In this document: piece by piece, positions 56,340 to 64,000 of the stretch
Layout of the letters: every line of letters begins with the position of its first letter
Position numbering within the stretch: position 1 is the first letter of the stretch
From: Sclerodactyla briareus
Lineage: Eukaryota; Echinodermata; Holothuroidea; Dendrochirotida; Sclerodactylidae
Direction: 5' to 3'
DNA length: 64,000 nucleotides
NCBI GenBank assembly: GCA_026419785.1
Contig: JAODTK010003799.1
Location: forward strand, 1-64,000
Notes under the pieces: generated by a model
Seen by the model: only the letters and a program-made list of their open reading frames with translations
What the model was told of the DNA's origin: nothing
The model's database searches: none
Translations under genes and position numbers: made by a program

Positions 56340-57650
56340 ATGTTGGGATCCCGATCATCTAATGTTTCTGGAACATAAATTCAATATATATGTTGACTTT
56401 TCGCGCGTTCTATTCTCTACATCTGTACATTGCGCCCAGTCAGACGAATTTCCGCCAATCCGTGGGCGCCAATGAGGCCCAATCGGCTATTGCGCTATTC
56501 CTATTGTCACGTCATGAGGAGGATTCGAGAGATCCCCTGCATTGCGGAGTCATGTAAAACATTCACTCCTGAGAACCCTGTAGCAACGTACTGTAGGTGA
56601 TATCTGAATAAAAACTTAGCAAATTGTTCACAAACAATAAAGGATAGCCTCATCAATGTCCTATATGTGTATGCCTATCTCCGTATTTCCTTACTCAACG
56701 TGTAAAATTGCAGAGTCTACGAGTGGCATTTGCATCGTTCCCCCGTGACGTCATAAATCCTCAAATAGCTCCCATTCACAAACAACATGCTATGGACCTC
56801 CCAATTTTGGGTTGTGGTTCTGATATTTCCTCTTTTCACTAGTGTCACTTCGAAGGAAATTCACTACATGACCATCGGACTTTAATATTGTGACCGGCAT
56901 ATTGCCTTAAAAGAGCATTCTCCCTACTTCTCAATTATTTTCAGTAATTATCTCTTCCATCGCATTTTTCTATACAAGCACTGGTCATTTGTGGTTTTCC
57001 GGTAGGCGGTTTTCTAGCTTGTTTGATTGCTTGTTCGCTTATTGGCTCACTTTCCAATTAGTAATGATCCACTGTGACCTAAGTATACTTGTACAGTTGT
57101 ATGTGTTGACAAATTGCGTAAGTGGTTTATTCAACTCTGTTTTTTTGTCTGGCTCAATATGCAGGTAACTCGACACGTTTCCGTTTCCCTTGTATTTCAG
57201 CGGTGGGCTGTATTCCAGGGAAATACAAATACTCGTAAGTCCTATCAAAAATATATATTTTCTTCACTTGGTTTAAACAGTCTACATAATAGTAAGTTAT
57301 CTGAGAAATTGGCGCCCTTGTCACTCCGGTGATGAACGGTATAGAATTTGACTTATATAGATTCCACTCCTCTTATGTGAGAAGCAATCTGCACAACTGG
57401 TGTGGAAATTTAACCCAACATGAGTGAATTTTATACTTGCAACGGTGGTGCACTAGTTACACCGATGATATATAGGATTCTACACAGCTTGTGTATAATT
57501 TTTGTGTGGGAGTGTGCGCGAATGTGCCTTTCAACCGCTTATAGTCACGCTTGAAGTGATCCCTCCTTTAGTGGTCAGAATTGACTAATGAAGAATTAGT
57601 AGGTCCTACCGGCTCTGTTCAATGTGATATGTATAATTTATACTACAATA
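56340..57650. other. anonymous stretch
   Basis: No gene or element recognised. Frames at 57039-57332 on both strands are mutually overlapping and uninformative. Confidence 0.4.
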
Positions 57651-57654
57651 ATAT

Positions 57655-58730
57655 TGTAACATTTCGACTGTAACGGTAGCGATTCGGCCAGCAGGGTGGA
57701 GTCCTTGGCCCAAGGTGTTGTACTATAATTGGCCAGAATAGCAAGAATTATTCTTACACATGTAAAAGGCTAAAATAGAGAAGGCGTAGTCTTTTATAAA
57801 GTTTACTGGCAGCCGTTATGTAGAACAAATATGATATCAGCTCCATGATTATAAAGTTAAAACTAATAACTTCAGAGCCATACAGGCTTGCATATAAGTG
57901 AAACAATAAAACCAGTTCCTGATAAAAGTAATGTTCCAGAGGTTATGTCAAAACTGTCTAAGAGGAATGGGAGTAATTGTGCAGTAAAACAGATACAGTA
58001 AAATAAACATGACTCCAGAGGTAACTGAAACTTCAGGGCTAAAATTTTCCTGTCCCAGTAAAACCTTGCCAATGCTCAGCACTTTACTGAATACTATCGA
58101 ACTCTACCAGTGTAATGTCTGCCGTTCAATATCCTAATTATATATGTCGCTGCTGTGAGAATATATCTCTGTCCAATATCTGAATCCATCTGTTGCTGTT
58201 CTGCAATACAGCCCTTATATACCAGGCCTACCGAGTAACGAGTAATGCAAGACCGAGCAATTACCATGACTGTTTCTAGAATAGAACCTACTAAACTGAC
58301 TAGTGACAATGCAGCAGAACAGTAAAACCACTAACCCATATAATCGGGAGGCTCCATGCCAACAATGGGACTATACAAAATGCTCAGCTAAGTCCAATAA
58401 TCCCCTAAAAAAACAACCCTAGGGAATGGCAAAACACTTCTTATTCCATAGGCTGAAACTAAAATCCCTCGATGTAATAACAAATTAACAATACAGCCAA
58501 GTAAACCCTCTGACCTGTAACTAAACCACCCAACAGAGCAATACTAAATCCCTTTAGACAACAATACTGGCGTAACAAAAGCATAGCAATAATCTGATAG
58601 GAGGCAAATACAATAAAGCAACTACAATACGAGCTATAGCGGAGCATGGAGCTGCGGAGCTCACTAAATCAGCAGAGGAGCTCCTCAGGATCTGAGGATA
58701 TGGGAATCCCATGTACGCACCTGCGTTACA
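57655..58730. mobile_element. possible solo LTR of an LTR retrotransposon
   Basis: The block begins TGTAAC and ends GTTACA, the TG...CA inverted ends of LTRs, and is bounded on both sides by ATAT, a possible 4-bp target duplication. Its length of about 1.08 kb is within the usual range for Gypsy-type LTRs, and AATAAA-type words lie inside. No internal coding region is present, as expected for a solo LTR. Because the flank is AT-rich the duplication could be chance, and a second TGTAACG at 57669 leaves the left end uncertain. Treated as a fossil. Confidence 0.35.
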
Positions 58731-58734
58731 ATAT

Positions 58735-59315
58735 GTATATTGAGACGGAAAGGTCTGGAAAAGAAGCAGCGTAATAACAGGACGCTCGGGCCCATGGCAA
58801 AACGATAGCGACCCAGGCCTGCTCGCCTCCCCCCCCCCCTCTCAAAACAATGTTATCTAAACAGGTCGCCACAATAAGCTGACGCGCTTTTCACCGGAAT
58901 GGTTCGTTGCTCAAAAGATAGCAGTCGAGCCATATTGATATCGAGAATAGAAACATGGAAAGTGAATCTCACTCTCTGTTAGCTGAGGCTGATTTTATTC
59001 TCTTGGTTAATGTTTGACCTCACTCATTATCCACGCACCTCAGGAGGAATTCCAGAGGATGCCTCGTAGCTGATTGGATATTGCGATATAATGTTTGAAC
59101 TACGAGGCGCGTTTTGGTTGGGGCCTCAACCCATACACCAGACAAATTGTCTACTCTCGAACCATCCGCTTGCTACGCGCTCAAAAATTGGTTCTGTAAT
59201 TATATCCCCTCGACAGCTGGAATGTCCGTGGATATTAAATGGTTTTGGATGTGTAGTCGCCGCCGTCCGCCCAGGCTTCAAACCGCGCCGCCGCCGCTGG
59301 AAGCTTTAGGCGTTT
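58735..59315. other. anonymous stretch
   Basis: A C-run lies near 58830-58840. The plus frames at 59091-59329 overlap each other and run into a GCCGCC-rich patch (59260-59300) that is the likely start of the next repeat. Confidence 0.35.
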
Positions 59316-59319
59316 ATCG

Positions 59320-59790
59320 CACTCTTTGACGCTTTAATATCGATTGATCTGAAACTTGGTACACGTGCGCCCTAGTGAAATCTCGGATGAGTTCGGAAGT
59401 GGCATCACAGCAATGCTGGGGCCGCTAATGTCCTAATTTACGCAAAGTTTCAAGTTTGTCGGATTTGAACGAAACTGCGGGTAGGGACTATAGTTGATCC
59501 CGTTAAATGTCAAGGTCATTTCAACCGTCAATCGGAGGTCAAATTTGCACGAGTTACGCGAAATTTTCACCTTAGCCTGATTTGAACGAAACTTGGTGGA
59601 TGGACATTTGTTTGATCCGAAAAATGTGCAAGTCATTGCAAGGTCATCGGAGGTCAAATTTGCATTTTTCATGTGACTCTTTTGTAACTTCCATGGATTA
59701 CAACAAACTTTGGTGGATGAAGGCTATTTTGGTTTCTGACCAAAATGGAGATCTTTATGGGGTGTTGGATACTTACTTCCCAATAATTGC
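59320..59790 (+). repeat. GGTCA-family, intact-looking units of about 117 bp
   Basis: GGATTTGAACGAAACT at 59460 and TGATTTGAACGAAACT at 59578 start two units. Each carries a GGTGGA/GGGTAG segment, TTTGATCCG/GTTGATCCC, AAATGT..AAGTCATT/AAGGTCATTT and CGGAGGTCAAATTTGCA. A third, partial unit follows at 59690. This is the cleanest family copy in the window and a good seed for a consensus. Confidence 0.75.
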
Positions 59791-59879
59791 TCAAAAGCGG
59801 GGATATACACGTGGACGGTTACCCCTATACATGTCTAGTTCTATTAACACTTCTATGGGCGGCAGTCCTAGGGGCATGT

Positions 59880-61305
59880 GCCACGATATTTTTTTGTAAT
59901 CTCCTCATTGTCCCCACCACCAATGTTTGCCTGAATTGCTGCTGATTAACCTTGTTCACCACAGATTTAATATAATTGTCCTGAGAACCAACTATCTTTG
60001 TAATAGCACGTACTCTTCTTTGGGCGTTATTTTGTCCACTATTCATCCAGAAAGGTCACTACGGAATTACATCCGGATTGGATTTTTCAACGAGGCTTTA
60101 TAGAAGGAAGGAAAACTTGCACACTCCAGACACTTATGAGCCGGGTCTGATGCGAAGAGTTGACTGCCCCTACAACTTGACGTTCAGCACTTGACCGTCG
60201 AGTCATTACACCTTCTGTTTTTTCGCAGTTGAGTTATTACACGTCATGTTTCCGTAATCTGTCCCAACTCGGATAGAGGAATATTCAAGGACTAGTAATA
60301 CTCGGGAGACGCAATCTCGGGGTGTGCAGGTGGGTTTGTGTTACTTGTCCACGACATCAGTTCGTTGGGTTTCCGTGCTTCTGGAAGTCAGGAGCTGAGG
60401 ATATGCTTTATGAATGCCAGATGACAATGACATTGGGCATAATACCCCCCTGTAATGGTAAATTCCTGAAGATTGGTCAAGGGACTGTGGAGCATACCTG
60501 TTGTACACATACCTCATGGTATCTACATTAGTAGTAACATATTCATTTGAAATCCCAAATTTGGAGTTCTAAACTGCTCAAGTTTTTGTGTTATTTACAT
60601 TGATCGTTTCGGTTTCGGTTAAGACATCACTCACGTGGGGGAGCCAAATCAATCTCGTCATTGCAATTCACACAGGCAATTGCTAATTTTTTTATTCACA
60701 CCCATAAGTAAAAAGTCCAGTCAGATTTTCGCGACAAATGTTGAGTACGTTGCTAAAAAGCAAAATATTGGATTGATTTCCTTTTTCCCTTGGGCCTACA
60801 TTAGGCCTACATTCGTTGTAGCGTACAAAAATTATTTTATATCGGGTAAGCTTTGTGTTGCCATGTATGGGTGAAGAGAAAGAAAATTATTATTCATTAT
60901 ATTTTGTTTTTCTTCTAGTCAACTAATAGACAGAAGGCTGGGTGTTCTAGCAATAACATTGGCTATTAGACACCAAGTGCCCTTATGAAATGAAACATTG
61001 GCTAACATGTTGGCCTTAATGATAACAACATATTAAATAAAGTGTTATTCCGAGACTAAGAGGTTCATTTTTCACCTTGTGACCTACTAAAACCTTGTCT
61101 TGTTTCACGTACGGAATGAAACATGGTATAACATGTTATGGCTCTTAGCAGTACAGGCTGACCTGCCTCAGGCAGTGCAACTAGCACTGAGTTGATCTCT
61201 TGACCTCACGTAAACAAACTTCCCTGTCCCATAGCAGCTCCTGTGTGAGAGCTGGGGTCTCAAGGAAGCAGTGCCCGCGCTCGAGTAGGGTGGCAGCAGC
61301 AGGAG
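59880..61305. other. anonymous stretch
   Basis: Short frames only (for example 60322-60531 + and 60635-60874 +), none with a motif. Nothing else is recognised. Confidence 0.4.
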
Positions 61306-61310
61306 AGTCC

Positions 61311-61460
61311 AATTAGGGCCAATTAATCGTAATTACTCGAAATCCGAGCGCTCCGCGGAGACGGGAACGCAAACTGGGCGCGGGGAGGAGGGCGAACGCC
61401 TCACCCGCCCGTCGATCCCGCGGGCGCGCGCACCTCCGCCGTTCCGGAGAATAGTTCCGG
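61311..61460. promoter_or_regulatory. CpG-dense block next to clustered ATTA sites
   Basis: From about 61338 to 61460 there are about 22 CpG dinucleotides in some 120 bases, against a CpG-poor, AT-rich surrounding. Immediately left, 61311-61335 holds CCAATTA, CCAATTAAT and TAATTAC, homeodomain-type cores. This could be a CpG-island promoter or enhancer, or a fragment of GC-rich structural RNA spacer. No transcript start can be assigned. Confidence 0.35.
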
Positions 61461-61469
61461 ACAGACGGA

Positions 61470-63300
61470 AAACCCTTAGCGTATTATATATAGATGCGTA
61501 TACAAACCGGGTATGTGTACTATCTGAATGGAATTTATTCATCTATTTGCCCGCGAATTGAAAGAGTAAATGACCTTATAACTTCACAGAATTTGGTGAA
61601 TAACTTGAAGGCTTAATGAGCTATCAAGCCATTAAATTTGTCAGCGCAAAATACGTTAGGCCTATTTAGGTAGGCTAATTAGCACATTTAACTTCCATTT
61701 AAGTTTTTTTATTAATTACTGGATTTACATGAAATCGGTGCATGTGATTAACTTTATTAAGTGGCAAGAAGAATCCAAGAAGAAGAGGGTATTTATGATG
61801 GGTAATGCAGGTCAGATATCATGCATCGGCTGGTTTCACTTTTCCAAAATAAAAAACTCAGTAATGTGTGGAACTGACCAGTGGCGGGTTGGATCCTCAT
61901 AAAGTTGTCAACATCAACAAATAGGGAATGGTTTCAGCATTAACATCTGCTTAATCAGCTGCTTCAGCTCTTCTTTTCTTCAACAGTTTTACTTACCTAC
62001 ACTGCAAGAGAGAAGGCGTGATTAAGGACGCAATTAGCTCTTAAACAATTCAGTCAATAAACGTGTATATAGCTATATTCCACCAGAATCTTGAGTCATA
62101 GCCCAATGGTATAGTTAAAGACATGTTAGGCTTGTTCACAGGAATGTTTCAAATGTCTTTTGGTCAAGGAAAATTTATTTGAAATTGATTGAAGTTGTGC
62201 ACTTAGCCATCGTATTAACTTAGGATCCACATTCATGTCTGAGTTGGTTCATCAAGATCATAGGATCGTAGATGTTGCGAGCTGCCCCTATGTCTGCATA
62301 TAACAACTACCACATAGAGCGGACAAAACACGATTCATTTCTGGGAGACATTTTCCGGGGGGGGCACCAGTAAAAGGTTTCGAATTGTTAACCGATGGTT
62401 CACACCGAAGGAATGACAAAACGAATCCCATTCATGGATTTCTCCAAAGCCTGGATATGATAGTCCCTCAAAATAAACTATATCCTATATCAGGTTCAGT
62501 TCGGTTCTTTGTACAAATAACAAGCACACATGTTACAGTTACAATATAGTAATTGAAAATTGGTGGACAGAATCTTGTCAGAAGCTTGGGCCATAAACCC
62601 CTTATGATGAAACATAGGTCCGGTGTAGATACAACCCCCCCCCCCCTCCCCTTCTCTTTCTCTCCGGAGTAGGTGTGGCTATGCAAGTATGAACGTACGA
62701 ATAGATCAGAACCAGTCATCGCCGATCATCTACGTGAATAACCCACTTAGGTCTCACTTTCCCAGGACACTTCGAGTGAGTGTTCCTATACATGGCTCTC
62801 CCTGTTGTTCTTGTTATATATGAACGTCCTCCCAAACATATTCATGCACGTGGGTTCATTTCCCAATGATTGTAATTGTTTTGGCGTGTGCACCAGACAG
62901 GGAATAGGATTTTTCGCATGTTGCAAAACAACCTAGAGAACCTACATACAACTCTTGACAAGGTCGGCCTAAGAATAATACAACAACTTAAATTCATTAC
63001 GACAAGTGCCATATAGTTACGACAAGTGCCATATCGTGAGATTATCACATGCTAGCTGGATCTACATTCAATATGCCTACCGTACTACTTCGAGGAGGCG
63101 CCCAATGTTGAATTGTTAGAAGTTACCCTTTTTTTAGTGTTCGAAATTTTAACAATTATTTTCAATTATAAGTTGCGCTCCGTGAGATATCCATTGCTAG
63201 ATCTACAGTGCAATACCTTATGTGCTCTCAAAGTGGAGACACTCTTAATATTGTTTCAGAGTCACCCATATCTTGGGGCCGAATCTCTAACAATTTCCAA
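61470..63300. other. anonymous stretch
   Basis: A C-run lies at 62635-62647. CGACAAGTGCCATAT is repeated in tandem at about 63000-63035. No gene or element is supported. Confidence 0.4.
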
Positions 63301-63301
63301 T

Positions 63302-63587
63302 CAGTAGCGTCCGCAGAGATTTGTAAGGGGGGAGGGGGTTGCGTGAAAGTCCTGGACCCCAGGGAAGTGCGCCTCATATTTTGGGCCCACCCTCCCTATT
63401 TGGCATGAGTAAATTTATGGGCCCCTAGGATGCTGCAATAGCAATATTTGCTAAATAGGCAAGCTGCACACCTCTACTGGACGTCAAAAACTGCAGTGTT
63501 GGTGTTAAAATGTATTCATCGCTGGGTCCATGGAGGTGGGAGGGTCTGACCTCCAACACCCCCCCCCCCCCCCCTGCGTCGCTAATG
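63302..63587. mobile_element. hAT-like MITE, 286 bp
   Basis: The left end is CAGTAGCGTCCGC and the right end, reverse-complemented, CATTAGCGACGC. The outer 8 bases are tttccaat and attcaaat, 6 of 8 identical, consistent with an aged 8-bp target duplication. G-runs follow the left end and an 18-base C-run precedes the right end, mirroring the 1284-3434 element. Confidence 0.6.
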
Positions 63588-63589
63588 AT

Positions 63590-64000
63590 TCAAATTCAAT
63601 TACGACGGGTGTTCTGCCATAGGTCGGCATGTTAGAATCCACATTGAATATACTCTGAGGTAGAAACCCTGCTTGAAACTGCCAGGAGAACTACGATGTT
63701 TCGAAGCATGAACACTTAAAAATGGGACCAACCACATTAACGAGGCCGCCGCTTACACTTACCCGACCTAAGCGTGTAGTCCGCAGACAAAGCTTGGAGC
63801 AATGCATTACGGGAACTTGTTATCTATATGGGGAGCACTATAATCCCCAAGACATATATCGATTATGCTTTAATCTATTCCAAACGCTCTGTCAGGATCC
63901 CTACTGAAATGACTATTCTACCGAAACACCTGGTTGTGCTACCAGGGAATGCTACTCTACCCCTGGTGGCTACCGATATAGTTGTATAAGAGGTTGACCG
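63590..64000. other. anonymous stretch
   Basis: A 61-codon plus frame at 63722-63907 has no motif. Nothing else is recognised. Confidence 0.4.

Noticed and set aside
61338-61460. rRNA gene fragment
   Set aside because: GC-rich and spacer-like, but no conserved rRNA core sequence is recognisable by eye.

Overview
The window looks like nuclear DNA of an animal, most likely a marine invertebrate deuterostome (echinoderm, hemichordate or lancelet type). The reasons are AT-rich non-coding sequence, many microsatellites, frequent AGGCCTA words, hAT-like elements with CAGTGGCG-type ends and long G/C runs, a CR1/L2-type LINE whose ORF1 has a GDSL esterase, an R4/Dong-type LINE, and a large interspersed family rich in GGTCA words. 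There is no sign of bacterial gene packing, operons or ribosome binding sites. The species call is inference.

No complete host gene can be read. The best host-coding candidates are a 5' exon of a secreted, basic precursor (55225-55507, +), an exon resembling part of a Death-fold domain with a good splice donor (32430-32537, -), a short ORF behind a canonical TATA box (49537-49922, +), and several weaker exon-like blocks.

Layout. 1-5.1 kb: weak exon-like blocks, then a 2.15-kb hAT-like element (1284-3434) that carries seven copies of a 229-bp tandem repeat. 5.1-15.5 kb: anonymous sequence with blocks of the GGTCA family and a diverged tandem duplication. 15.5-20.6 kb: a modular repeat family seen as a foldback (15515-17200), a partial copy and a rearranged copy with a perfect 15-bp hairpin. 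22 kb: an array of ACTC/GAGT words. 27.6-29.7 kb: two GGACTC-hexamer blocks. 32.4-38.9 kb: a LINE graveyard, with a minus-strand CR1/L2-type element (ORF1 esterase, ORF2 endonuclease), a head-to-head plus-strand fragment of a similar LINE with its reverse transcriptase deleted, and a decayed R4/Dong-type element with reverse transcriptase and restriction-like endonuclease lying between (TAA)n arrays. 39.8-43.6 kb: two arrays of TCGACTTAAGTCGA-like palindromic words enclosing hAT-like pieces and a paired RFX X-box. 46.7-49 kb: a long GGTCA-family block with about 620-bp units. 50 kb: a tRNA-derived SINE. 55-56 kb: a (CATA)n array, the secreted-precursor exon and a young 107-bp tandem duplication. 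57.7-58.7 kb: a possible solo LTR. 61.3 kb: a very CpG-dense block beside ATTA sites. 63.3 kb: a 286-bp hAT-like MITE with a recognisable target duplication.

The window is best read as an intergenic or intronic repeat landscape. No defence, biosynthetic or other new multi-gene system is visible.
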